64,000 nucleotides of DNA from contig JACRDG010000048.1 of the NCBI GenBank assembly GCA_016218715.1, positions 124,001-188,000 on the forward strand, written 5' to 3'. Positions 1 through 10,200 of the stretch are shown piece after piece. A program made the position numbers and the translations under genes. The notes beneath the pieces are model-generated. The model had not been told where the DNA came from. It saw only the letters and a list, made by a program, of their open reading frames with translations, and made no database searches. This DNA comes from Desulfomonile tiedjei. GTDB lineage: Bacteria; Desulfobacterota; Desulfomonilia; Desulfomonilales; Desulfomonilaceae. Position 1 is the first letter of the stretch; each line of letters opens with the position of its first letter.

Positions 1-2739
1 ACCCATACGGATCGGTTCTCCGACACGGTATTCCTTCTTAGTCATGGAAACCATGACCTCATTGCTGGTGGGGACTTCCTTCTCGGTTCGCTCTCGCATC
101 CAGTCGTCGTACTGCTGCCACCCGACCTTGAAGAGGGTTTGACTGGAGTACTGTCCAGCCTTTTCCTGATAGGTGAACGAGATCAAGTAATCGCCGTAGT
201 CGTTCAGCTCGAGGTTGAATTGGGCCTCTCCCTTCGCGATCTCCACGGTCGAGGTCAGGGCCTTAATCCAACCCTGTTCCCAGCGGTAATTCACGTTCCC
301 CGCTTCGTCCCTCTTTTGCGTGTAGAAGTAATCTTTCTTCATGATGCGGGCTTCGATCTTCCCGCGCTGCACGCTCTTCCCGTCCTGATCCACCACCACG
401 ATCTTGAGCGGTGTCGCGTACCCGTTCTGCACCTGTTGCGGATGATCGGAAATGCCTACGAGAAAATCCGGCCGAGGATTGAAAGTGTCAACATCCGTGG
501 CCGGTTCTCCGTCGATGTCCAGCACCGTGGCAGAAACTTGCACGCCGTAGATGCCGGTAAGGAGACGGGCATCCAACGGTATGGTGAGGGCAAGCTTGCC
601 GGTGTCGTCCAGCAGGGCTTCCCCGGATTCCAGGAACTGGGTCTTGTCATCACGATTTCCGAAGAAGTATGCGTCGAGTCCTTTGGCCGTATTGGTGACG
701 GGTACCAGCGTAGCTTTCCATCTGACCCGGGCGTGCTTGACCGGCCCTCCTGTGTAGTAGTCTGCCGCGATGTTCGCGGTGAGAAAGCTCTCCTCCCGCT
801 TGACGCCGACGTAGTCTTTGGCGGGCCGGCGGCCCTGGGTGAACGACAGCTTCACCAAATGCCTGGGCCGCTTGTACTCCTGAACCTGAAACGTCGTTGA
901 GAACTGCTCCGTTGAGTTGTCCGGTTTGGTGAGGGTCGCTCTGATCGTGTACGTGCCGGTCGGAAAGAACGTCTCGGTGGCAAACGTGTCGTAACAGGTG
1001 CCGAATTCCCCGAGGGTCAGCTCTTTGCTGTAAACCACGTCGTCTTTCGGCCCGACGATTTCGATCTTGGCCTTCTCGCCGGATGCCGCGACGATCTGAT
1101 GGTCCTGGTACGCGCGGGCATAGAACTTGAAATGGACCGACTCGCCCGGACGATACACTCCGCGTTCGGTGAAGAGGTATCCTGTGCGGGGTTCGGGCTT
1201 CTCTTTCAATTCTTTCACCTGCGTGACCGCGAACGGCTTAAATCGCAGCTCGGTCAATTCGACCCCGCACGCGTCCGCACCGGTGGCCGCCACGGCCCAC
1301 GTCAGGGCGGCCAAGTCGACAGCTTGCTGGGACAGACCCTGAGCTTCTTTGCCCCGAGCCGTTGCGGGGAATTTCTGCCCTTGCTTCACCTGCAACACGC
1401 CGTTCTGATCCGCTTTCCCCGCGAAGTACCGATTGCCGTTCTTATCGCAGAGCAGCAGATCGGCCGCGGCCACCGGCTGTCCCGTATGGAGCGACGTAAC
1501 CCAGATGAGCAGGCCCTTGGTCGAGATCTTGTAGCTGATGGAAAGATCCGTGACCTGAACCAGCTTCGCGGTCGTTCCCGCGAAATTCCCATCCGGATCG
1601 GAAAGCGCAGCCAGCCAGCATCCCCCGCGGTCGGGGTTACGGCGAAACGCAAGCGGGAGAGAATACCCGAACGAGCGTCCCTCCGCAGCGGAAGCGAAGA
1701 ATACTTCCGAGTCTTCCGTGAAATCGCCCAGAAACGCGGGGACCGCGCCGGGAGCCTTTGCGAGGGCTTTGACCGCGCCGATCTGATCTTCGCTCAGGAC
1801 TATTGCTGGGGCCGAAGAGTCCGCAGTATCGTCCGCTGCCCCCCGCCTGGCTCTCCTCTGAGGAAGGGGCTTATGAGCTTCTTTCTGGGATGGTGCGAGG
1901 TCCGCCAGGAGGTACGGAGGGATTCTCGTCAGCTTGCATCGGACTTTGTCCACCGCGGCTAGGGTCAGGGGGTAGAGCTGACGCCCGCGCAGTTCGATCA
2001 CCGACCGATCGGTACGTGCGGCGATGTCCGGTTTCAGGCCGGGGCCTTTGAAGCGGAATTCTTTGGCCTTGAGCAGGAATCGGCCGTCGTCGACCTTCTT
2101 GGCTGCAATGCGAACCTCGTACTCCTTCTTGAGCGCGAAATCACCGCTAATGCGAAAACTCGAACCCGTGCCGCGGGACACCTTCAGGTCCGGCACCGAC
2201 GGAGTGACGGTAAGAGCAGAACGGAAGTCGGCCTCCGGTATGTAACTAGAAAGCGACACCTCGAGTCCTTTATCCTGTTTCGACGTGTAGTACGTGCTCC
2301 AGCCCGAGACTGACACCGTTTCGACGGCGAGGAATTCATACGTGAAGGGCTTCCCCAGGAGAAGCCGGCCGGACGCATCACCGAGACCCTGGTCTATAAC
2401 GATCTTGATCGTCCCGCCAGCGCTGGACTGGTCTTTCGACATCAGGCGAAACGCCCTGGCAGCCTCGGTAGCTTTGGTCTTCTGCCGGGGCTTTTCCACG
2501 TCCACCGGTTCAGGGACACCATCTCGCGTGACCGTCAGCGCGCTTTCCAGGTTTGAGGGGAACACCGGGTGATTGAAGTTCAACTGAACAGCCCAGTGCC
2601 TGGTCTTGTCACCGGGGAAAGAGAAATCCCGATAAGCCCCGACACGCAACTCGTCGGCCAGCCCGCAAACGGGAATAGCGAGAAGAATGAGCACCAGCCA
2701 GATAATGGCACGATGGTTTGCTTGGAAACGTCTCCTCAT
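1..2739 (-). CDS. Alpha-2-macroglobulin-like protein, N-terminal part (cut by window edge)
   Basis: The minus frame is open from the ATG at 2739 to the window edge (913 codons, no stop), so the C-terminal part is missing. The N-terminus has basic residues, a hydrophobic stretch (IIWLVLILLAIPVCGLA) and then DELRV, which fits an exported protein cut after GLA. The Cys is not in a good lipobox. Near residues 525-540 it carries RGVYRPGESVHFKFY, the hallmark of the MG2 domain of bacterial alpha-2-macroglobulins, and the rest reads as consecutive beta-rich MG domains. Full-length family members usually exceed 1500 residues. Whether the thioester (CxEQ) is present lies outside the window. The family traps proteases in the periplasm and often pairs with penicillin-binding protein 1C. 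An SD (AAAGGGGTGGGG) precedes the start. Confidence 0.85.
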   Translation of the reverse strand, partial: MRRRFQANHRAIIWLVLILLAIPVCGLADELRVGAYRDFSFPGDKTRHWAVQLNFNHPVFPSNLESALTVTRDGVPEPVDVEKPRQKTKATEAARAFRLMSKDQSSAGGTIKIVIDQGLGDASGRLLLGKPFTYEFLAVETVSVSGWSTYYTSKQDKGLEVSLSSYIPEADFRSALTVTPSVPDLKVSRGTGSSFRISGDFALKKEYEVRIAAKKVDDGRFLLKAKEFRFKGPGLKPDIAARTDRSVIELRGRQLYPLTLAAVDKVRCKLTRIPPYLLADLAPSQKEAHKPLPQRRARRGAADDTADSSAPAIVLSEDQIGAVKALAKAPGAVPAFLGDFTEDSEVFFASAAEGRSFGYSLPLAFRRNPDRGGCWLAALSDPDGNFAGTTAKLVQVTDLSISYKISTKGLLIWVTSLHTGQPVAAADLLLCDKNGNRYFAGKADQNGVLQVKQGQKFPATARGKEAQGLSQQAVDLAALTWAVAATGADACGVELTELRFKPFAVTQVKELKEKPEPRTGYLFTERGVYRPGESVHFKFYARAYQDHQIVAASGEKAKIEIVGPKDDVVYSKELTLGEFGTCYDTFATETFFPTGTYTIRATLTKPDNSTEQFSTTFQVQEYKRPRHLVKLSFTQGRRPAKDYVGVKREESFLTANIAADYYTGGPVKHARVRWKATLVPVTNTAKGLDAYFFGNRDDKTQFLESGEALLDDTGKLALTIPLDARLLTGIYGVQVSATVLDIDGEPATDVDTFNPRPDFLVGISDHPQQVQNGYATPLKIVVVDQDGKSVQRGKIEARIMKKDYFYTQKRDEAGNVNYRWEQGWIKALTSTVEIAKGEAQFNLELNDYGDYLISFTYQEKAGQYSSQTLFKVGWQQYDDWMRERTEKEVPTSNEVMVSMTKKEYRVGEPIRMG

Positions 2740-3191
2740 AACCCCACCCCTTTCAGCGTGTAACGTCGCGGCGGTGTAAATGGGCATGCGGCCCGGTGCA
2801 GCCACCAGACCTCATTCTCCTGGAACCATTGGCCTCGGAAGCAGGTCTCCGAACGCAATCCATGGAATTCGACTCCCCCGTGCGGACGGATGTCTTTCTA
2901 TCATACCCACCGAGAACCAATTTTTGAACCATTAAGTACTGCGTTGCATGAATACGGTGTCTTCCTTGGAGTTCCTCGTCCTGGATGTTCAGCGAGGCCG
3001 GCATCTTGCCGGTCACTCATTCGGAGAGACGCCTGCTTCAGCGGTGGCAGTTCAGCCCAAAGCACTCCGCGAGGCTGCCTATTGAAAAAAAGGTTCGTAA
3101 AAGGTAAACCATTTGAACCCGCATTATTTCAAGGGAAGACGATCTTCGGCACGAGCCGCGAGGATTGACAGCTCTTCCCGGGGAGGAACCC
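2740..3191. other. Intergenic region between divergent A2M-like gene and leuA, with degenerate repeat-A copy
   Basis: No convincing gene. Positions about 2941-3060 resemble the dispersed family-A element also found near 15.6 kb and 43.6 kb: a 'GCATgAATACGGTgTC' start, then GGCCGGCATCTTGCCGG, which folds on itself. No clear promoter for leuA could be assigned. Confidence 0.5.
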
Positions 3192-4727
3192 ATGTCAGAG
3201 CGAGTCTTAATATTCGACACCACACTGAGAGACGGTGAACAGTCTCCTGGCGCAACGATGAACCGGCAGGAAAAGCTCCAACTCGCGCGACAACTCGAGA
3301 AGCTCGGCGTTGACATCATCGAAGCAGGCTTTCCGGCAAGTTCCGAGGGTGACCGTGAGGGAGTTGCCCGCATCGCGCGCGAAATAAAGAACGCCAGAAT
3401 CGTCGGACTCGCCCGGTCGGTCGCGGAAGATATCGAGACCGCGTGGCGCGCGGTGGAGAGTGCGCAGCTTCCCGGCATCCATACCTTTATAGCGACCAGC
3501 GACATACACTTGATGCACAAGCTCAGGATGTCTCGGGATGAAGTCATCGATCGAGCGGGCCAGGCGGTACGGCTTGCTCGCTCTCTTTCGGACTGGGTCG
3601 AGTTCTCCTGCGAGGACGCGACGCGCAGCGATCCTGAGTTCATGTGCCGCGTGATCGAAACCGCGATCGAAGAAGGCGCGTGTACCGTGAATATTCCCGA
3701 TACGGTGGGCTATTCCTATCCCGATGAGATCGCCGCGCTGGTGCGCACGGTCAAGGAGAACGTTCAGGGAATTGAAAAGGTCATCGTCTCGGTGCACTGC
3801 CACAACGATCTCGGGCTCGCGGTGGCGAACTCCCTGGCAGGGATCAAGGCCGGCGCTCGCCAGGTGGAATGCACCATCAACGGCATCGGAGAACGGGCCG
3901 GGAACGCGGCGCTTGAAGAGATCGTGATGATCCTTGACACTCGAAGGGAGACGATGGGCCTTCACACCAATGTCGTCACGAACCAGATCTATCACACAAG
4001 CCGACTCGTCACTTCCATCACCGGCATCCCCGTGCAGCCCAACAAGGCGGTCGTGGGAGCCAACGCCTTTGCGCATGAATCCGGGATTCATCAGGACGGC
4101 GTCATCAAGGAACGGACCACCTATGAAATCATGGACCCACAACGGGTCGGCATCGGTAAATCTGCCCTGATCCTGGGGAAGCACTCGGGTCGCCATGCGT
4201 TCCGCGAGCGGATCAAAGCCCTCGGGTATGACCTCACGGAAGATGAGATCAACCTCACCTTTAAGCGGTTCAAAGACCTTGCCGACCGCAAGAAGAACGT
4301 CTTTGACGAGGATATTGAAGCTGTCATCGCAGAAGAGGTCTTGCGCACCCCCGAGACGTACAAGCTGCTCTCCCTGACCGTGATGTCAGGCTCGGACGTC
4401 GTCCCTACCGCAACGGTTCGCATGGAGATCGAAGGACAGGAATTTCATGGCGCGGAGCTGGGCAACGGACCGGTCGACTCCATATACAACGCGATCTTGA
4501 AACTCACGGGCCGCAGCCCGAATCTGGTGCGTTTTTCCATCAGCGCCATCACCGGCGGCACCGACGCGCTCGGTGAAGCGACCATCCGGCTCGAGGAGGA
4601 AGGCAATCTGGCTCTCGGCAAAGGCACTCACGAAGACATCCTCGTCGCGTCCGCCAAGGCCATGGTCAATGCGCTCAATCGACTCGATTATCTCTCCCGC
4701 CAACCCCGACCCTCGGTGAGACTCTAG
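3192..4727 (+). CDS. leuA: 2-isopropylmalate synthase
   Basis: First committed step of leucine synthesis: acetyl-CoA plus 2-oxoisovalerate gives 2-isopropylmalate. The 511-residue protein has the HMGL/DRE-TIM motif [15 protein letters not shown] near its N-terminus, [13 protein letters not shown] around residue 200 (metal-binding His pair), [11 protein letters not shown] after it, and a C-terminal leucine-sensing dimer domain (about 360-500, with [12 protein letters not shown]). Length matches the long alpha-IPMS family, and the terminal domain argues against a homocitrate synthase. Start: the ATG at 3192 has GGGGAGGAACCC just upstream. An in-frame start at 3165 would add nine residues with no better SD. 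ilvD lies 10 kb downstream, not in the same operon. A strong hairpin follows the stop. Confidence 0.95.
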   Translation: MSERVLIFDTTLRDGEQSPGATMNRQEKLQLARQLEKLGVDIIEAGFPASSEGDREGVARIAREIKNARIVGLARSVAEDIETAWRAVESAQLPGIHTFIATSDIHLMHKLRMSRDEVIDRAGQAVRLARSLSDWVEFSCEDATRSDPEFMCRVIETAIEEGACTVNIPDTVGYSYPDEIAALVRTVKENVQGIEKVIVSVHCHNDLGLAVANSLAGIKAGARQVECTINGIGERAGNAALEEIVMILDTRRETMGLHTNVVTNQIYHTSRLVTSITGIPVQPNKAVVGANAFAHESGIHQDGVIKERTTYEIMDPQRVGIGKSALILGKHSGRHAFRERIKALGYDLTEDEINLTFKRFKDLADRKKNVFDEDIEAVIAEEVLRTPETYKLLSLTVMSGSDVVPTATVRMEIEGQEFHGAELGNGPVDSIYNAILKLTGRSPNLVRFSISAITGGTDALGEATIRLEEEGNLALGKGTHEDILVASAKAMVNALNRLDYLSRQPRPSVRL

Positions 4728-4755
4728 TACCGATTGGCAAGCAAGGAAGCGATCT

Positions 4756-4787
4756 GGGGAGAATCTTTTTGAAAAAAGGTTCTCCCC
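4756..4787. terminator. Hairpin after leuA (family-B repeat)
   Basis: Arms GGGGAGAATCTTTTT (4756-4770) and AAAAAGGTTCTCCCC (4773-4787) pair with one G-T wobble and a tight loop. The symmetric A/T tracts could terminate transcription from either side. The same element recurs near 36.7 and 55.0 kb, so it is also a dispersed repeat. Confidence 0.6.
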
Positions 4788-4822
4788 AAATTATACTTTG
4801 GATTGCAACTCGGTATTGGGGT

Positions 4823-5158
4823 TCAGCTTCGGGGTTCGCGGTGGCCGAGCGTGATCAGTTTCCGCTCGATGGCATCATCGAGCTTTTCTTCCCATTGCTT
4901 CCATTCGTTTCTCAGAGAGTCGAGTCGGCCGCTCAGTTCAGCCCATCCTCCGACGGTTTCGGTGCCGAATTCCCGGCGGATCTCGTGGAGCTTGGCAGCA
5001 ATCGGCCGGACCTGCTCCTTGAGTTGCCGCATTCTGGCGAGAATCTCTTCCTCATCCGGCGTGAGGAGCATTTTCGGCGCGCACGGCTCACACCCTATTC
5101 CTTCACCCGCTACCGAGCAGCCGCATACATCCGTAAAGGTTTCTGTACGTTCGTCCAT
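4823..5158 (-). CDS. Small Cys-containing coiled-coil protein
   Basis: 111 residues, no recognised family. The N-terminal 30 residues hold four cysteines (CGC, then GCEPC), a possible metal site. Residues 35-105 are charged and helical (LTPDEEEILARMRQLKEQVRP, then WKQWEEKLDDAIERK), probably a coiled coil. No signal peptide, so cytoplasmic. It is judged real because a near-perfect SD (AAAGGAGGAATCACC) precedes the ATG and the frame is well formed. It is transcribed towards leuA. A redox or metal sensor or a small regulator is possible but not shown. Confidence 0.65.
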   Translation of the reverse strand: MDERTETFTDVCGCSVAGEGIGCEPCAPKMLLTPDEEEILARMRQLKEQVRPIAAKLHEIRREFGTETVGGWAELSGRLDSLRNEWKQWEEKLDDAIERKLITLGHREPRS

Positions 5159-5346
5159 GGTGATTCCTCCTTTCGTCCCGGAACCATGTACATTGCTTAA
5201 TCATCTTGCCGTTCGGAGTCAAAGGAGACCGCGGACATGGAAGGGGGCCACAGCGTTTCGGATTGACTCGGATCTCGATGCCAGGGTATGCTGATAGGCA
5301 AGGCAAGCGACTGGGCAGAGGCCCATTCCCATGAAGGAGAGGAGCC

Positions 5347-5586
5347 ATGCCTGACAAGAACCCGGAAGATTTGATGGTGGCGACGCCGAACATAAGCCAC
5401 GTCGAAGAAGGAGAGCCGAAGCCTCAGGACGCGACGACGTCGTCGCTGGACTGGGCTGACAGCGGAGACGTCCTTGAAGTCGCGGGTGACATACTCCTGG
5501 GCGGAGCGGTCGATGCTGCGAAAGACGTGGCCGAAGGCGCGGTTGAAGTCGTTGCAAGCGTAATCAGCGGGATTTTTGATTCATAG
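5347..5586 (+). CDS. Small acidic protein of unknown function
   Basis: 79 residues. The first 45 are polar and probably unstructured. The rest is an Ala/Val/Gly-rich amphipathic helix (VLEVAGDILLGGAVDAAKDVAEGAVEVV). The SD GAAGGAGAGGAGCC sits just before the ATG, which is the main reason to accept it. No signal peptide, no Cys, no recognised family. The helical tail could be a membrane-surface or oligomerisation segment. Confidence 0.55.
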   Translation: MPDKNPEDLMVATPNISHVEEGEPKPQDATTSSLDWADSGDVLEVAGDILLGGAVDAAKDVAEGAVEVVASVISGIFDS

Positions 5587-5783
5587 ATGCTGTACGCGTG
5601 CCAACCGTACTATTCGGTTTCGGAGATAGCATGTCTTTCTGAGGATCCCTGTCCGGGTCGTCCTGTGGGGCCGACCTCTTGCCGGCTTCTACCATGAGAG
5701 ATCCTTCGACCAGAACGGGAAGCGTAGGAATACACGACCGTATTTACGAAATCCTGTACTAAGGTAGGCTACGGGTTGGGGTT

Positions 5784-6044
5784 CTAGTACTGCCCGAGCA
5801 GGTGTTCGCTGAATGTATTCTGCAGTTCGTGGAAAATGACCCGATACCCTCCGGGCCAGGTGTGGCGGATCGGTGCGGGTGGCACGTACCCGTAATACAA
5901 GCGTGGCTGACTGCCGGCTGCCTGGGGGCCGGGAGCGGGTTTTACCACCGGGCTCTGGGCCGGAAAATTGTCCGCGGCACATACGTAACCCATGAAAACC
6001 CACGACAGCGCAAGCACAAGAACGAGCAGCAACACGCGTTTCAT
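5784..6044 (-). CDS. Small secreted proline-rich protein
   Basis: 86 residues with a clear signal peptide (MKRVLLLVLVLALSWVFMGYVCA, probable cleavage after VCA). The mature part is rich in Pro, Gly and Tyr (KPAPGPQAAG, LYYGYVPPAP) and ends in HELQNTFSEHLLGQY. The ATG at 6044 is chosen because GAGGTGGAGT precedes it. An in-frame ATG at 6056 lacks an SD. Probably periplasmic or surface-associated. No family recognised. Confidence 0.6.
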   Translation of the reverse strand: MKRVLLLVLVLALSWVFMGYVCAADNFPAQSPVVKPAPGPQAAGSQPRLYYGYVPPAPIRHTWPGGYRVIFHELQNTFSEHLLGQY

Positions 6045-6154
6045 ACTCCACCTCATTGGGCGATCTTAGCCTGAGTGAGCAAAAAAATCAACGGCAAAAA
6101 ATAGGGTGGAATCTTCTCCCGATGAACCGGTGGCCTTCGCGCGGCGTCTCTTCC

Positions 6155-7114
6155 TCACGACGGCATCCTGACGAGGATCTTCAGGGCGTCTCTGGAGCGA
6201 GTCTTGTCAAAGGCTTCCTCCACCCGAGAGAACGGGAGAATCTCCGTGATGAGGGGGGTCGGGTCGATCAGCCCCAGATCCATGAGCCTGAGTGCCGGCT
6301 CGAATCGACCGCATCGTGATCCTTGCACCGTGATCTCGTCGATCACCAGGGGGGCGGGATTGAAGTCCAGGGAACCGTGATACGTGCTCTTTAGCACCAG
6401 CGTGCCCCGCGGCCTTACCAGCTTCACCGCGAGATTCCACCCGCTCGGATGACCCGAAGCTTCTACCACCACGTCGTACCGCTGGTGCTGCTCTTCCAGG
6501 TCGTCGAAGGAGAGAACTGCCCCCCCCAAGCGTTTGAAGAACTGCGTCTTCTCCGGATGCTTGCCCAGGAGTCGCAAGTCGCACCCCGTAAGCTGCAAAG
6601 CCATGCAGATCAACAGCCCGAGCTTCCCGTCTCCAATGACGAGCACGCGGTCGGCAGGTTCGATTTTCACCTGCTCCAGAATTTCCAGTGCTGCAGCCAA
6701 CGGTTCCGTGAACGTGGCCTTTTCGTCGGGGAGAAAATCGGGAACCGCAACGAGATTCTTCACGGGAAGGGACACGTATTCAGCCAGCGCTCCGTCGCGG
6801 CCGAGGATACCGAGTACAGTCCTGCACGGGCAGTGCCGCTCCATCCCCGCGCGGCAGAAGGAGCATTCACCGCAGCCCGCGTTGATTTCTCCCACCACGC
6901 GCGTTCCTATTTGGGGCGGGTCCGGGGAATGTTCCACGATGCCCACGAACTCGTGGCCGAGGACCCCTCTGAAATTCATGTATCCACGGCTGATTTCAAT
7001 GTCCGTGTTGCAGATTCCGGCCATGCGAACCTTGATCAGCGCTTCGTCCGGTCGCGGCTCGGGCATCGGGACATCCCGGAGTATGAGCGATCCGTCAAAA
7101 ACAAGAGCTTTCAT
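6155..7114 (-). CDS. Zinc-dependent medium-chain alcohol dehydrogenase
   Basis: 319 residues. GHEFVGIVE near residue 55 is the catalytic-zinc motif, with Cys in GICNTD upstream. The structural zinc lobe is CGECSFCRAGMERHC. VLVIGDGKLGLL near 160 is the nucleotide-binding loop. The family oxidises alcohols or polyols (threonine, sorbitol or alcohol dehydrogenase branches) with NAD(P). The substrate cannot be told from sequence. The start MKALVFDG at 7114 is the family's usual N-terminus; a longer upstream frame encodes nothing family-like. The SD is weak. It is divergent from hldD. Confidence 0.85.
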   Translation of the reverse strand: MKALVFDGSLILRDVPMPEPRPDEALIKVRMAGICNTDIEISRGYMNFRGVLGHEFVGIVEHSPDPPQIGTRVVGEINAGCGECSFCRAGMERHCPCRTVLGILGRDGALAEYVSLPVKNLVAVPDFLPDEKATFTEPLAAALEILEQVKIEPADRVLVIGDGKLGLLICMALQLTGCDLRLLGKHPEKTQFFKRLGGAVLSFDDLEEQHQRYDVVVEASGHPSGWNLAVKLVRPRGTLVLKSTYHGSLDFNPAPLVIDEITVQGSRCGRFEPALRLMDLGLIDPTPLITEILPFSRVEEAFDKTRSRDALKILVRMPS

Positions 7115-7303
7115 ACGATAAACCCCATTCCGAGTGCGTGGGCGGCCATAGTGCCTTGCGCGAGGCGTCCGTTTTGGACTATACCACTCGTACCAGAGGG
7201 TTGTCTTGTAGGAATTGTCGGCTATATGATAACCCAGTACGCGATCGATCATCGGATCTGAGACGGCCGGGCGCACGTTTAGAGCAACGAGCGAGGTAAA
7301 ACA

Positions 7304-8290
7304 GTGATTATAGTGACCGGTGGAGCCGGTTTTATCGGAAGCAACATCGTCAAAGCGCTCAATCAGTCGGGCGAGGACGACATACTCATCGTGGACAGGC
7401 TGGGAACGTCCGACAAATGGAAGAATTTGGCGGACCTGAGTTTCATGGACTACGAGCCGAAGGAGCAGTTCCTGCCCAAGGTGGAACAGGGAGTTTTCGA
7501 CCACGGCACGAAGGCCGTTATCCACATGGGCGCGTGTAGCGCTACCACCGAGAGAGACGCGGATTATCTCATGCAGAACAATTTCGCGTACACGCGGCGG
7601 CTGGCCACGAGATTCGCTGCGAAAGACCAGATCCGCTTCATCTACGCGTCCAGCGCTGCCACGTACGGGGACGGGTCACAGGGATACTGCGATGAGCACC
7701 GGTGCGTCCCAGCACTCAAGCCGCTGAACATGTACGGCTATTCCAAGCAGCTCTTCGACCTCTGGGCGCTGAAAACCGGCTTTGTCGACCGGGCCGTGGG
7801 ATTGAAATACTTCAACGTATTCGGTCCGAACGAGTATCACAAAGGGGATATGCGCAGCGTCGCAATCCGTGCGTACGCGCAGGTCAAGAAGACCGGCAAG
7901 GTAAGGCTGTTCAAGTCGTATCGAGATGGGTACCGGCATGGCGAACAGAGCCGCGATTTCATTTACGTTAAGGACGCGGTACGCGTGACCCTCTTCTTTC
8001 TGGAACGCCCGCAATTGAACGGCCTCTTTAACGTCGGGACCGCGGCCCCACGGAACTTCAACGACCTCGCGGCCTCGGTGTTTGCCGCTCTGGGAAAAGA
8101 TCCGGCCGTCGAGTATATCGACATGCCCGACGGGCTCGAACCACGATACCAGTACTACACGGCAGCGACCCCCGAAAAGCTGCGGCAGGCAGGATTTACC
8201 GGCGGATTCTCTTCTTTGGAAGACGCGGTGCACGATTATATCGTAAACTATCTCGAAAAAGACCCGCGGGGCGAAGAAGCGGTCGGCTGA
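7304..8290 (+). CDS. hldD: ADP-L-glycero-D-manno-heptose 6-epimerase
   Basis: 328-residue short-chain dehydrogenase/epimerase that converts ADP-D-glycero- to ADP-L-glycero-D-manno-heptose for the lipopolysaccharide inner core. It shows TGGAGFIGSN (NADP-binding loop) at the N-terminus, MGACSATTERD and NFAYTRRL typical of HldD, catalytic YGYSK near residue 144, and FNVFGPNEYHKGDMRSVA. The GTG start at 7304 follows GAGGTAAAACA. Its presence supports an outer membrane with heptose-containing LPS, as do kdsA-kdsC and lpt genes at the other end of the window. Confidence 0.93.
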   Translation: MIIVTGGAGFIGSNIVKALNQSGEDDILIVDRLGTSDKWKNLADLSFMDYEPKEQFLPKVEQGVFDHGTKAVIHMGACSATTERDADYLMQNNFAYTRRLATRFAAKDQIRFIYASSAATYGDGSQGYCDEHRCVPALKPLNMYGYSKQLFDLWALKTGFVDRAVGLKYFNVFGPNEYHKGDMRSVAIRAYAQVKKTGKVRLFKSYRDGYRHGEQSRDFIYVKDAVRVTLFFLERPQLNGLFNVGTAAPRNFNDLAASVFAALGKDPAVEYIDMPDGLEPRYQYYTAATPEKLRQAGFTGGFSSLEDAVHDYIVNYLEKDPRGEEAVG

Positions 8291-8460
8291 CCCCGTCGGA
8301 GCCATCACGAGCCGGAAAGAACTTCCCTCGGCAGTGAGGACCCTTCGAGGGTCGTCCAGTATTAGCGGTATGGGGCAGACCGTGGGGAGACACTGCCCGT
8401 TCCACACGTCGCGGCCGTAAGACACCACTCACACACGAGGACCATTCTGCGGGGGCACGT

Positions 8461-10197
8461 ATGCCGAAACCGAGAATCGACGCACGAGAGGCCGTGGAGG
8501 ACATCAAGGAGGGCCTTGATGACGCCTCGTTGATGCGGAAGCACAACATATCCGCGAAAGGCCTGCAGAGCCTGCTCAGGAAACTCGTGGCTTCCGGGGC
8601 GTTGAAGCAGTCCGAGATCGATGTGCGGGTCTCGGAACGAGAAAGCAGCGTCATCATCGACTATTCCACGATCTCGCTCGATGAATCGGGAGCGGGCACG
8701 GTTCCCCAGCCCCCGCCGAATCCCGATACCACCTGCGTCCTGGCCATCTCGCAGGATCCTGGCCTCCTGCAGTGCGTCAAGAGCTTGCATCGGACGGATG
8801 GCATGCAGGTGAGCACCTATGAGGAAGGGCTCCCCGACGGTGAGTTTTTCGAACTCCTGGCTCCACAGGTCGTCCTGACAGACATGGATGAGTCGGATAG
8901 TCACCACTTCGCGGTAATACGTCTCGTCCGGGAATTCGACGAGTACGTTCCGATTGTGCTCGTCGTGGATTCGCGGATGCGAGAACGCGCGCTCGACGCG
9001 ATCGAAGCGGGTGCGTACGATTTCATCGAGAAACCGATAACCGACCGTCTCCTGCGCAGCGCTCTCAAGAGAGGCCTCGATTACAATCAGCTCAGCCGAT
9101 CGCGGCGCGACCAATCGCTCAGCTTGGAAGAGACCGTCGTCGGAGTTCCGCAGGGGATCGCGGAAACCGACGATTTCCTCAAAGGAATTCTGAACAGCTC
9201 GACCATGGTTTCCGTCATCCTCACCGATGTGGACCAGAATATTCGATTCTGGAACAAGGGAGCGGAGAACATCTTCGGCTACACGGCCGAGGAAATGACA
9301 GGGGCCAAAATAACCAGGCTCTACCCGCCGGATATGCTCACGAAAGGCTCGGTGGAGGAACTGCGGTCTTTAGTCGAAAGAAAGAGCAGCACCGTTCAAG
9401 CCAAGATGCGACAGGTGGCCAAAGACGGCCGCGTGCTTACGATCGCTCTGGCGGTTTCTCCGCTGCTCAATGTCTCGGGAGAGCTGGAAGGGATTGTCGG
9501 TATCGGGCTGGATGTCACGGAAGAAGTCCGACAGAATAAAGAGATCGTGAAGTTGCTCCACCAAGTGAAACAGACGCAGGATGTGGCGGTTTTCGCCCTT
9601 GCCAAACTCACCGAGGCCCGAAGCGGTGAATCGGGCGACCACCTCACACGCATGCAGGAGTACTGCCGGGTGCTCGGCACTGCCCTTGCCAAACGCGAGA
9701 AATATGCTGAGCATCTCACGCAAAAATACCTCGACGATCTGATCAAGTCCGCGGTCTTACACGACATCGGGAAAGTCGCCCTGCCTGACGACATTCTCCT
9801 CCATCAGGGAATCTACACGTCCCAGGAACGTGATAAAATGAAGCAGCACACGCTAGTGGGAGGCAAGGCACTGCAGGACGCGGTCAAGAAGCTCGGCTCC
9901 GAGAGCTTTCTCACCGTGGCGATGGAACTCGCGTTCTATCACCACGAGCGCTGGGACGGAACCGGCTACCCCATTGGGCTGCAGGAAGAAGAGATACCGG
10001 TGTCTGCTCGGATGCTCGCCATCGGAGATGTGTACGATGCCCTGACCAGCGACAGGCCTTATCGCAAAGCTATGTCCCACGAGGAGGCGAGTTCGATCAT
10101 AGCGGAGGGGGCAGGAAAAGAGTTCGATCCTACCCTGGTGGAAGAGTACCGGGAACTGCAAGGGGAGTTCAAGATGATCAGGAGCGTTTTCTCGTGA
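8461..10197 (+). CDS. Response regulator with N-terminal HTH-like module, PAS and HD-GYP domains
   Basis: 578 residues. Residues 1-60 form a helical module (EAVEDIKEGLDDASLMRKHN, then ISAKGLQSLLRKLV), possibly DNA- or protein-binding. About 95-205 is a receiver-like domain (phosphoacceptor region VVLTDMDESD, conserved Lys in FIEKPITD). About 240-360 is PAS (FWNKGAENIFGYTAEEM). About 365-560 is HD-GYP with HDIGKVALPD and HHERWDGTGYP, and all metal ligands are visible, so it probably hydrolyses cyclic di-GMP. No partner kinase lies nearby. The ATG follows GCGGGGGCACGT. It ends 3 nt before the convergent DUF6178 gene. Confidence 0.88.
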   Translation: MPKPRIDAREAVEDIKEGLDDASLMRKHNISAKGLQSLLRKLVASGALKQSEIDVRVSERESSVIIDYSTISLDESGAGTVPQPPPNPDTTCVLAISQDPGLLQCVKSLHRTDGMQVSTYEEGLPDGEFFELLAPQVVLTDMDESDSHHFAVIRLVREFDEYVPIVLVVDSRMRERALDAIEAGAYDFIEKPITDRLLRSALKRGLDYNQLSRSRRDQSLSLEETVVGVPQGIAETDDFLKGILNSSTMVSVILTDVDQNIRFWNKGAENIFGYTAEEMTGAKITRLYPPDMLTKGSVEELRSLVERKSSTVQAKMRQVAKDGRVLTIALAVSPLLNVSGELEGIVGIGLDVTEEVRQNKEIVKLLHQVKQTQDVAVFALAKLTEARSGESGDHLTRMQEYCRVLGTALAKREKYAEHLTQKYLDDLIKSAVLHDIGKVALPDDILLHQGIYTSQERDKMKQHTLVGGKALQDAVKKLGSESFLTVAMELAFYHHERWDGTGYPIGLQEEEIPVSARMLAIGDVYDALTSDRPYRKAMSHEEASSIIAEGAGKEFDPTLVEEYRELQGEFKMIRSVFS

Positions 10198-10200
10198 CGA

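Noticed and set aside
139-900. Long plus-strand frame opposite the A2M-like gene
   Set aside because: It is the antisense shadow of a continuous minus-strand gene with signal peptide and MG2 motif; no domain or SD of its own.
2706-2723. Sigma-54-like TGGCAC...TTTGC
   Set aside because: Spacing is one base too long and it lies inside the A2M coding sequence.
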